Under the pieces are notes generated by a model. It had not been told where the DNA came from and ran no database searches. It was given only the letters and a program-made list of their open reading frames with translations. Below, piece by piece: positions 4,265-9,876 of a stretch of DNA of 9,876 bases. The stretch comes from JACQNR01 sp964533045 (GTDB lineage Bacteria > Acidobacteriota > Terriglobia > UBA7540). The translations under genes were made by a program, and so were the position numbers. Each line of letters begins with the position of its first letter. The stretch's first letter is position 1. The DNA is taken from NCBI GenBank assembly GCA_964533045.1, contig CAZHKT010000138.1:1-9876 (forward strand), in the 5' to 3' direction.

Positions 4265-6958
4265 ATGAGTAAGATTCGCATTAACGATTTGGCACGCGAG
4301 CTTGAAGTCAAGAGCAAAGCGATCCTCGAAATGTTGCCGACGATCGGGATCACCGACAAGCGGTCGCATTCGAGCGCGCTGGAGGCGGAGGAGGCCGAGA
4401 AGGTGCGCGCCCACTTCCGGGCGGCGGCGGGCGGCGCCGAGCCGGTCGAGCCGGCTGTTCCTGCCCCCGCGGAGGCTCCCGCGCCCGCCCCCCCGCCGTC
4501 TGCCCCCACGGCCCACGCCGAGAAGAAGGAAATTCATATTCCGCTGGGCGATCACAAGCCCTTGACCAAGAGCCTGGCGGAGATTAAGGCGGAGGCGCGC
4601 AAGGCGCTCCACACCCCCCCACCGCCGCCACCGTCTCGCCATCTGGAAAAGCCGGCCGCGCCACCGCCCCCTGCGGCTGCGCCCGTTGCTACCGGAGCTC
4701 CGGTGGCTCCTGTTCGCCCGGCCGTGCTGCGCCCGGTGGCGACCCCGGCCGCCCCTGCCGCGCCGGCCAAGCCGATTGCTCCCGCTCCCGAAGCCAAGGC
4801 GCCTGCGCCGGTGGCCAAGGCGGGTGCGGCGGCGCCGGTCAAGGCGGCGTCGACTTCAACGCTGCCCACGCCTCCGGCCAGACCGATTAAGTCCCTGAAG
4901 CCGATTCGCAAACTCGATCCCTCTGCCAGTCAGCCGATCTATCCGCCGGTCGCCTCGGCCAAGGGCGCCCCGGCGCGGCCGGCGGTGGTCCGCAGACCCG
5001 GCGAACCACGTCCCATGCATCCGACGGCGAGGCCAGCCGCTGGCGGCGCGGCGGGCCGTGCCATGCCGTTGGCACGCACCGGCACCCCGCATGCTATGCC
5101 ACGTCCGGCGGCGCCCCCGCCCCGGCCGATTTCGGTCGAAGAAATCCCCATCACGCGCAAGATCACCATCACCGAGGGCGTTTCGGTCAAAGAGCTTTCA
5201 GAGAAGCTCGAAGCGCGCGCCAAGGACGTGATCAAGAAACTGCTGGAAAAGGGCATTTTCGCCACGATCAACCAGACCCTCGACAGCCAGACGGCCGCGG
5301 AAATTTCGCGTTATTTTGGCGCGGAAGTTTCGGTGATTTCCTTCGAGGAAGAAGTGACCTCGGAAGTGGAAGAGGCCGATCGGCCGGAGGACCTGGTTCC
5401 CCGCGCGCCGGTCGTCACCGTCATGGGCCACGTGGACCACGGCAAGACCTCGCTGCTGGACGCCATCCGCGAAACCTCGGTGGCGGCGCGCGAAGCGGGC
5501 GGCATCACGCAGCACATCGGCGCGTATCAGGTCGAGGTTCAGAACCGCAAAATTGTCTTCCTCGATACGCCGGGCCACGAGGCCTTCACCATGATGCGCG
5601 CGCGCGGCTCGAAGGCCACCGACATTGTGGTGCTGGTGGTGGCCGCCGACGACGGCATCATGCCGCAGACGATGGAAGCGATTAACCATGCCCGCGCCGC
5701 CAAGGTGCCCATCGTTGTGGCCATCAACAAGATCGACAAGCCCGATGCCCAGCCGGAACGGGTCAAGCGCCAGCTGGCCGATCAGGACCTGATGCCGGAA
5801 GAGTGGGGCGGGCAGACGGTGACAGTGGAAGTCTCGGCCAAGCAGAAGAAGAATCTGAACCTGCTGCTGGAGATGATTCTGCTGGTCGCCGACATGCAGC
5901 AACTGAAAGCGAACCCGAAACGTCCGGCGACGGGCACGGTGCTCGAAGCCAAGCTGGACCGCGGCCGCGGCCCGGTGGCCACCGTGCTGGTGCAGAACGG
6001 CACCTTGCGCGTGGGCGATGCCTTCATCATCGGTTCGATCTACGGCAAGGTGCGCGCCATGTTTGACGACCGCGGGCGGCCGGTGCTGGAAGCGCCGCCC
6101 TCGACGCCCGTGGAAGTGCTCGGTCTGGAAGACGTGCCGCAGGCCGGGGACAGAATCCTGGTGATCGAAGACACCGCCAAGGCGCGGCAGATCGCCCTCC
6201 ACCGCCAGGCCAAGCTGCGCGATGCGGCGCTGGCCAAGAGCGCGCGGCTCACGCTCGAACAGTTGCACGCGCGCATGGCGGCGGGCGACGTCAAGGAACT
6301 GGCGCTCATCATCAAGGCCGACGTGCAGGGCTCGGTGGAAGTGCTGGTGGATACGCTCAACAAGCTGAGCACCGACAAAGTGAAGGTGAAGGTGATCCAC
6401 GCCGGCGTCGGGGCCATCAACGAGACGGACGTGCTGCTGGCGTCGGCCTCGAACGCCGTCATTATCGGCTTCAGCGTCCGCCCGGAGCGCAAGGCGGCGG
6501 AACTGGCCCAGCTCGAGGGTGTGGATATCCGGCTGCACACCATCATTTACAATGTCACCGACGAAATCAAGAAGGCCATGACCGGACTGCTGGCCGCCCA
6601 GACCCGCGAAATCGTGCAGGGGCATGCCGCGGTGCGCGAGACCTTCCGCATTTCCAAGGTGGGCACGGTGGCCGGTTGCCGCGTCGAGGATGGCAAGATT
6701 TCCCGCGACGCCAAGCTGCGCCTGCTGCGCGACAACGTGGTGATCTACGAAGGAAAGGCCCGATCGCTGCGCCACTTCAAGGAAGACGTCAGCGAGGTGC
6801 GCAGCGGGATGGAGTGCGGCATCGGTTTGGAGAATTTCAACGACGTGAAGGTCGGCGACGTCATCGAGGCCTATACCGTGGAAAAGGTCGCTCCGGCGGA
6901 AATTCTGGCGGATTCCTGGCAGAAGTCCGCCGCCGAGCAGCCGGCGCGGCGCCAGTGA
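4265..6958 (+). CDS. infB: Translation initiation factor IF-2
   Basis: IF2 is the GTPase that places formyl-Met-tRNA on the 30S subunit and drives 50S joining. From the ATG at 4265 it is 897 aa. An IF2_N domain (1 to about 50, MSKIRINDLARELEVKSKAI) precedes a long Pro/Ala-rich linker (about 60-285) containing six consecutive prolines at 118-123. A second IF2_N-type domain lies at about 296-355. The G domain has GHVDHGKT (388-395), GGITQHIG, DTPGHE (434-439), NKID (488-491) and SAK (from 524). Domain II starts near 557, domain III near 678 (ELALIIKADVQGSVEVL), and the tRNA-binding C2 domain near 800 (GTVAGCRVEDGKI). I prefer 4265 over the in-frame ATG at 4178 because family homology begins there. 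GGAG at 4247-4250 is rather far away (14 nt). Confidence 0.97.
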   Translation: MSKIRINDLARELEVKSKAILEMLPTIGITDKRSHSSALEAEEAEKVRAHFRAAAGGAEPVEPAVPAPAEAPAPAPPPSAPTAHAEKKEIHIPLGDHKPLTKSLAEIKAEARKALHTPPPPPPSRHLEKPAAPPPPAAAPVATGAPVAPVRPAVLRPVATPAAPAAPAKPIAPAPEAKAPAPVAKAGAAAPVKAASTSTLPTPPARPIKSLKPIRKLDPSASQPIYPPVASAKGAPARPAVVRRPGEPRPMHPTARPAAGGAAGRAMPLARTGTPHAMPRPAAPPPRPISVEEIPITRKITITEGVSVKELSEKLEARAKDVIKKLLEKGIFATINQTLDSQTAAEISRYFGAEVSVISFEEEVTSEVEEADRPEDLVPRAPVVTVMGHVDHGKTSLLDAIRETSVAAREAGGITQHIGAYQVEVQNRKIVFLDTPGHEAFTMMRARGSKATDIVVLVVAADDGIMPQTMEAINHARAAKVPIVVAINKIDKPDAQPERVKRQLADQDLMPEEWGGQTVTVEVSAKQKKNLNLLLEMILLVADMQQLKANPKRPATGTVLEAKLDRGRGPVATVLVQNGTLRVGDAFIIGSIYGKVRAMFDDRGRPVLEAPPSTPVEVLGLEDVPQAGDRILVIEDTAKARQIALHRQAKLRDAALAKSARLTLEQLHARMAAGDVKELALIIKADVQGSVEVLVDTLNKLSTDKVKVKVIHAGVGAINETDVLLASASNAVIIGFSVRPERKAAELAQLEGVDIRLHTIIYNVTDEIKKAMTGLLAAQTREIVQGHAAVRETFRISKVGTVAGCRVEDGKISRDAKLRLLRDNVVIYEGKARSLRHFKEDVSEVRSGMECGIGLENFNDVKVGDVIEAYTVEKVAPAEILADSWQKSAAEQPARRQ

Positions 6959-7024
6959 GGGGTTGAAGCCGCCCCCGGAATTTCCCGGTTCAGGGCCAAA
7001 CCCGGTGAATGTCTGCCCAAGGTC

Positions 7025-7306
7025 ATGCCTGTCGGTCTGCTGACGCTCGAAATCCAGATCCCTTATTCCCACTCGCTGAAGGAAAAGAGGGCGGTCCTGC
7101 TGAAAGTGCGCGACCGGCTGCGCCAGCGCTTCAACGTGGCGGTGGCCGAACTGGAGCATCAGGACCTCTGGCAACGTGCCACGCTGGGCGTCGTTTCCAT
7201 CTCCGACAGCCAGAAGGTCCTGGACGGTGTGTTTCAGCTCGTTTTGAAGGAGACGGAACGTATCCTCGGCGACGATGTGGCGGACCACCATATTGAGTAT
7301 TTGTGA
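7025..7306 (+). CDS. DUF503 family protein (YlxP-like)
   Basis: The 93-aa protein matches the small DUF503 family: an N-terminal strand (VGLLTLEIQIP), the HSLKEKRAVLLKVRDRLRQRF helix (about 15-35) and the hallmark VAVAELEHQDLWQRATLGVV (about 38-57). A C-terminal amphipathic helix follows. The family is a ferredoxin-like fold of unknown biochemical role. In Bacillus the relative ylxP sits between infB and rbfA, exactly as here, so a link to ribosome assembly is suggested by context only. The start ATG has AAGG only 2 nt before it, too close for a normal ribosome site, so translation may be weak or partly reinitiated. It begins 66 nt after infB and ends 84 nt before rbfA. Confidence 0.9.
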   Translation: MPVGLLTLEIQIPYSHSLKEKRAVLLKVRDRLRQRFNVAVAELEHQDLWQRATLGVVSISDSQKVLDGVFQLVLKETERILGDDVADHHIEYL

Positions 7307-7358
7307 CTTGGCGATTCAGCGGCGGAGTAATGGGATGAACGGGATGGCCGGACACCAG

Positions 7359-7388
7359 GATCGCCAGATCGCCAAATCCCCCGATCGC
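7359..7388 (+). repeat. TCGCC repeat cluster directly before rbfA
   Basis: GATCGCCA occurs twice in perfect tandem (7359-7366, 7367-7374), with a third GATCGC at 7383-7388, ending 2 nt before the rbfA ATG. TTGGCGAT at 7308-7315, just after the DUF503 stop, is the inverse of ATCGCCAA at 7368-7375, so the whole gap can close as a hairpin loop. The segment 7367-7388 resembles 7788-7809 in the next gap. No clear ribosome site is left for rbfA. Confidence 0.6.
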
Positions 7389-7390
7389 TA

Positions 7391-7741
7391 ATGAACCCGT
7401 ACGGCTATCGCCAGGAGCGTCTTGCCGGCCAGATTCGGATGGAGGTGGCGGAAATCGTCGCCGGGGAGTTGCAGGATCCGCGCATCGGCTTCGCCACCGT
7501 GACGCGCGCCGAGCTCAGTCCCGACCTACGCCACTGCCGCGTGCTTGTGGCGGTGCGGGGCAGCGAAAGCGAGCAGCACCAGACGCTGGCCGGCCTCTCT
7601 TCCGCCGCCGGTTACGTGCGCCGCGAACTGGCCCAGCGGCTCCAGCTGAAGCGCGCCCCGCACATCGTCTTCGTCCTCGACCGCGGCGAGGAGAATCAGG
7701 AGCGGGTGGAGCAGATGCTGAAACATTTGAGAGAGGGCTGA
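7391..7741 (+). CDS. rbfA: Ribosome-binding factor A
   Basis: The 116-aa protein has the usual RbfA length and a single KH-like domain. Family features visible are RQERLAGQIRMEVAEIVAGEL (6-26), DPRIGFATVTRAELSPDLRHCRV (29-51) and AGYVRRELAQRLQLKRAPHIVFVLDRG (about 73-99), including the central Ala-Gly-Tyr kink of the bacterial family. RbfA binds free 30S subunits late in assembly, near the 16S rRNA 5' helix, and is needed for cold growth in E. coli. The protein ends soon after the core domain, without a long tail. The ATG at 7391 follows the TCGCC repeats with no evident Shine-Dalgarno sequence. truB follows after 83 nt. Confidence 0.95.
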   Translation: MNPYGYRQERLAGQIRMEVAEIVAGELQDPRIGFATVTRAELSPDLRHCRVLVAVRGSESEQHQTLAGLSSAAGYVRRELAQRLQLKRAPHIVFVLDRGEENQERVEQMLKHLREG

Positions 7742-7762
7742 GGAAATTGGTGACGGCGCGAG

Positions 7763-7809
7763 GGGGCGAAGGAATGGTTTCCCTTTGAATCGCCCAAACG
7801 CCCCATCAC
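7763..7809 (+). repeat. Hairpin and TCGCC-type repeat before truB
   Basis: GGGCG (7764-7768) can pair CGCCC (7791-7795), with an inner GGAA/TTCC stem (7771-7774, 7779-7782). GGGGCG (7763-7768) can instead pair CGCCCC (7799-7804). The segment 7788-7809 matches 7367-7388 upstream of rbfA at about 16 of 22 positions, suggesting a dispersed intergenic repeat family. The truB ribosome site GGAAGAG (7810-7816) begins immediately after it. Confidence 0.5.
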
Positions 7810-7824
7810 GGAAGAGCGGCGTTC

Positions 7825-8760
7825 ATGCCCGATTGGACCGAACCAGAGATCTCCGGGGTTTACATTATTGACAAGCCCGCGGGCCTCACCTCGCACGACG
7901 TGGTGGCGCGTTTGCGGAAGATTCTCCATACGCGCCAGGTGGGCCACTTCGGCACGCTCGACCCCTTCGCGACCGGCGTGCTGCCCGTCTCGGCGGGCAA
8001 GGCGACGCGCTTTGCCCAGTTCTATTTGAAATCGCGCAAGGCGTATACCGGCGTGATTCGTTTCGGGTTCGCCACCGACACCTATGATGCGACGGGCCAG
8101 CCCGCCGGTGTGGCGGCGCCTTGCCACATCGATGCCTCCGCGCTGAATGTCATTTTCACCGAGCTCACCGGCAGAATTTTGCAGACGCCTCCGCCGTTTT
8201 CCGCCAAGCGCGTGGACGGCAAGCGCGCATACGAACTGGCCCGGCAGCGGAAGCCCGTCGAGCTTCAGCCCGTGGAGGTTGAAATCTACGCGCTGGAGTT
8301 GCTCGCCGTTGAAGGCGAGCGCGTCCGCTTTGCGGTCGAGTGCTCGGGCGGCACCTACGTCCGGTCGCTGGCGCACGACGTGGGCCAGCGACTCGGCTGC
8401 GGCGCGCATCTGGCCGAATTGCGGCGCACCGGCGTAGCCGAGTTTACCGACGCACAATGCGTTACCCTGGATCAATTGGCGGAGGCCGCGCAGCAAGGCC
8501 GCGCCGCCGCCTGCCGCGTTCCGATGGAAGCGCTCCTGCCGGATTTCCCGGAATTGGTGGTGCGCGGACGCGAGGAACTGAGCGTCCGACACGGGCATCA
8601 ATTTCAACTGGCCCAGGCGGCGCGACCCGGTCGCGGCCTGGCGCCGGGCGCGGCCCTCCCGCCTTCCCTCCTCAAGGTGATGAACGGCGATCACCGCTTG
8701 ATCGCGATCGCCCGCCACGTGGCCGGTGCGATCTACCATCCCGATGTGGTTCTGGTGTAG
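7825..8760 (+). CDS. truB: tRNA pseudouridine(55) synthase TruB
   Basis: TruB converts U55 of the T loop of nearly all tRNAs to pseudouridine. The 311-aa protein opens with GVYIIDKPAGLTSHDVV (11-27) and has the TruB motif GHFGTLDPFATGVLP (40-54), whose D46 is the expected catalytic aspartate. It continues with the thumb region (YTGVIRFGFATDTYD), the SAKRVDGKRAYELAR motif and the CSGGTYVRSLAHDVG segment. A C-terminal region from about 245 is PUA-like but divergent. The start is supported by GGAAGAG 8 nt upstream. It closes the cluster: neither ribF nor rpsO, often next in other bacteria, follows. No T-rich terminator is seen directly after the TAG. Confidence 0.96.
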   Translation: MPDWTEPEISGVYIIDKPAGLTSHDVVARLRKILHTRQVGHFGTLDPFATGVLPVSAGKATRFAQFYLKSRKAYTGVIRFGFATDTYDATGQPAGVAAPCHIDASALNVIFTELTGRILQTPPPFSAKRVDGKRAYELARQRKPVELQPVEVEIYALELLAVEGERVRFAVECSGGTYVRSLAHDVGQRLGCGAHLAELRRTGVAEFTDAQCVTLDQLAEAAQQGRAAACRVPMEALLPDFPELVVRGREELSVRHGHQFQLAQAARPGRGLAPGAALPPSLLKVMNGDHRLIAIARHVAGAIYHPDVVLV

Positions 8761-8998
8761 GAGCGTACAGAAACCCTGCAGGCGCCTTCCCCCCCGGCGC
8801 GAAAGTACCTCTCCTTGGTATCGCGCCGCCTGCTTCTAACTATCTCATATGCGAGAAGATAGCCCCTGGCAACCATCCTAGAAGGGCCCGGCGTCAAAAG
8901 GTGTGCATTGCGATCCAGGGATCGCCATGCAGGGTGGAAAAGTCGTTCATATTCCTGCCCTGAGAGAGGCCAGGGGGACCAACCCCGGGAGGAGAGAG
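8761..8998 (+). promoter_or_regulatory. Structured untranslated leader before the BON gene
   Basis: These 238 nt hold several stem-loops. GGCGCG (8796-8801) pairs CGCGCC (8822-8827) with an inner TACC/GGTA. It competes with GCGCC (8782-8786) pairing GGCGC (8796-8800). CTATCT (8840-8845) pairs AGATAG (8857-8862). A long hairpin at 8904-8931 has 5 bp, one mismatch and 6-7 bp. CCCTGG (8864-8869) can pair CCAGGG (8915-8920), which would break the last hairpin. Such exclusive pairings fit a cis-regulatory RNA, but I match it to no known riboswitch class. No convincing promoter is visible; TTGGTA at 8815-8820 lacks a good -10. The stretch probably holds the BON promoter and possibly the operon end. 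Confidence 0.45.
8904..8931 (+). other. Long near-perfect hairpin in the BON leader
   Basis: TGCAT (8904-8908) pairs ATGCA (8927-8931). After a T/C mismatch, GCGATCC (8910-8916) pairs GGATCGC (8919-8925) over a tiny loop. No T tract follows, so it is not a normal terminator. It lies 67 nt before the ATG of the BON gene and could be an operator-like inverted repeat in DNA or an RNA structure. Confidence 0.6.
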
Positions 8999-9736
8999 AT
9001 GAAACGGCAATGGATTCTGGGTCTTGCATTAGTGGTCGGTTTGGGAATTCAGACGGCTCGGGCTGGCGCAGGCAAGAGCGATGCCCAGACCCTGGCCGCG
9101 ATTCAGGACAAGATCTTTCACACCAACGTCTTTGCGCACGGCCAGGTCAGCGCGACGTTTGAGAATGGGGTTGCCACGCTGCAGGGGACCGTGGACAACC
9201 TGGGCAGCAAAATGGATGCCGAGCGCGCGGCGAGGAAAGTGAAAGGCGTGTCGCGCGTGGTGAACAACATCGCAGTGCGCGCAGACGATTTCACGCCGGC
9301 GCAGATGGTGGAAGAGGCGCGCAAGCAGGTGGCGACCTACTACGCCTACGGGATCTTCGACAACGTGCAGCTCGAAGTGCGCGGCGATACGCTGATCGTC
9401 AGCGGACAGGTGTCGCAGCCCTTCAAGAAGAACGACCTTGGAAACATCCTGATGCGCGTCAAGGGCGTGGCGAAGCTGGAGAATGATCTGGAAGTGCTGC
9501 CGGTCTCGAGGAACGACGACCGACTGCGGGCGCAAGTGGCGCGCGCGATTTATGGCTCCAGTTCGCTCGGCACCTACAGTAATCGCCCCGTGCCCCCGAT
9601 TCACATCATCGTGAAAAATGGTCATGTGACCCTGGAAGGCGCGGTGGCTTCGGAGATGGACAAGCAACTGGCTGAGACGGCTGCCCGCTCCGTGCCGCTG
9701 ACCTTCTCCGTGACCAACAAGCTTCGCGTGGGCTAG
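8999..9736 (+). CDS. Secreted protein with three BON domains
   Basis: The 245-aa product starts at the ATG at 8999, preceded by the strong ribosome site GGGAGGAGAGAG. A signal peptide is clear: MKRQW, a hydrophobic core ILGLALVVGLGI, then ARA before a likely cut after residue 22. Three BON-like modules of about 70 residues follow at roughly 29-94, 101-168 and 172-245. Each has a helix, then a strand with NG/GD and TLQG / LIVSGQV / TLEGAV, then a helix, with the first two ending in a VKGV turn. BON domains occur in OsmY-type periplasmic and outer-membrane proteins, where they are thought to bind membrane or phospholipid. No lipobox Cys or enzyme domain is present, so this is likely a periplasmic structural or stress protein. 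It has its own leader and terminator, so it is probably transcribed apart from truB. Confidence 0.85.
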   Translation: MKRQWILGLALVVGLGIQTARAGAGKSDAQTLAAIQDKIFHTNVFAHGQVSATFENGVATLQGTVDNLGSKMDAERAARKVKGVSRVVNNIAVRADDFTPAQMVEEARKQVATYYAYGIFDNVQLEVRGDTLIVSGQVSQPFKKNDLGNILMRVKGVAKLENDLEVLPVSRNDDRLRAQVARAIYGSSSLGTYSNRPVPPIHIIVKNGHVTLEGAVASEMDKQLAETAARSVPLTFSVTNKLRVG

Positions 9737-9765
9737 CCCTCAACCCGCCGAAGGTCCTTCCCAAG

Positions 9766-9804
9766 GCCGGCGCGGCTTAAAGAGCCGCGCCGGCTTCTTC
9801 ATTT
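9766..9804 (+). terminator. Intrinsic terminator of the BON gene
   Basis: A perfect 12-bp GC-rich stem has arms at 9766-9777 and 9783-9794, a 5-nt loop TAAAG, and the T-rich tail TTCTTCATTT (9795-9804). It begins 29 nt after the stop codon. It should end transcripts of the BON gene efficiently. Confidence 0.9.
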
Positions 9805-9844
9805 CCCCGCATTGCTGCGCCCTTAGAGAGAATTACATAATATA

Positions 9845-9873
9845 GTGACATCAGGGAGCATTTCGTGTATACT
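9845..9873 (+). promoter_or_regulatory. Sigma70-like promoter at the right edge
   Basis: GTGACA (9845-9850, 5/6 to TTGACA) and TATACT (9868-9873, 5/6 to TATAAT) are spaced by exactly 17 bp, in a sudden AT-rich stretch just after the terminator. A weaker overlapping pair is TTGCTG (9812-9817) with CATAAT (9836-9841) at 18 bp. It should drive a gene or RNA beyond the window. Confidence 0.5.
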
Positions 9874-9876
9874 TCC

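Noticed and set aside
5198..7291. A 697-codon open frame antisense to infB and DUF503
   Set aside because: It is a shadow of GC-rich codons: low-complexity His/Arg/Gln-rich translation, while infB on the other strand has all the IF2 motifs.
8860..8930. Resemblance to SAM (GGCAACC) or c-di-GMP (GGGATCGCC) riboswitches
   Set aside because: The other conserved core parts (the kink-turn and AAGGTGCTAA-like segment for SAM; GGGACGCAAAGCC for c-di-GMP) are absent or wrongly placed.
8903..8998. Upstream GTG that would lengthen the BON protein by 32 residues
   Set aside because: It would bury the signal peptide and lies within the leader hairpin; the ATG at 8999 has a strong ribosome site.
1..9876. 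Mobile elements, CRISPR arrays, phage or defence genes
   Set aside because: No transposase or integrase motifs, no regularly spaced repeats and no defence domains were found; all large frames with family signatures are housekeeping or envelope genes.

Overview
The window is GC-rich bacterial chromosome and looks like ordinary core genome. Its centre is the transcription/translation cluster rimP - nusA - infB - DUF503 (ylxP-like) - rbfA - truB, all on the + strand. The sequence style suggests an uncultured or environmental Acidobacteriota member: high GC, a NusA N-terminus resembling that phylum's as I remember it, an Ala/Pro-rich IF2 linker, REP-like stem-loop pairs, and small TCGCC/TTCGGG-type repeats in the spacers. 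This assignment is inference, not shown by a marker gene comparison.

Layout. At 2-568 is the 3' part of a TPR protein gene (+), which starts outside the window. It converges with a HAD-family hydrolase gene (-, 664-1554), and a double stem-loop REP-like element (614-667) sits between them and carries the HAD stop codon in its outer arm. Bases 1597-1936 are non-coding with no recognised gene. A sigma70-like promoter (1937-1965) then points towards rimP. It is followed almost at once by a textbook intrinsic terminator (1986-2007) and by a second copy of the REP-like element (2036-2086). The operon runs from 2139 to 8760 with unusually even gaps of about 66-98 nt between genes. A structured 238-nt leader precedes a secreted protein with three BON domains (8999-9736), which ends at a strong terminator (9766-9804). 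A good promoter at 9845-9873 points out of the right edge.

How the genes work together. NusA controls RNA polymerase pausing, termination and antitermination. RimP and RbfA mature the 30S ribosomal subunit. IF2 brings initiator tRNA to the ribosome and promotes subunit joining. TruB makes pseudouridine 55 in tRNA. The DUF503 protein is a small conserved companion, found next to rbfA in Firmicutes as ylxP. The BON protein appears to be a separate envelope gene.

I see no mobile element, CRISPR array, tRNA or rRNA, defence system or secondary-metabolite locus, and nothing that I would call a new biological system. The best leads are regulatory: a possible attenuator in front of rimP-nusA, the matched REP-like elements, a repeated motif just upstream of the rbfA and truB starts, and the folded BON leader.
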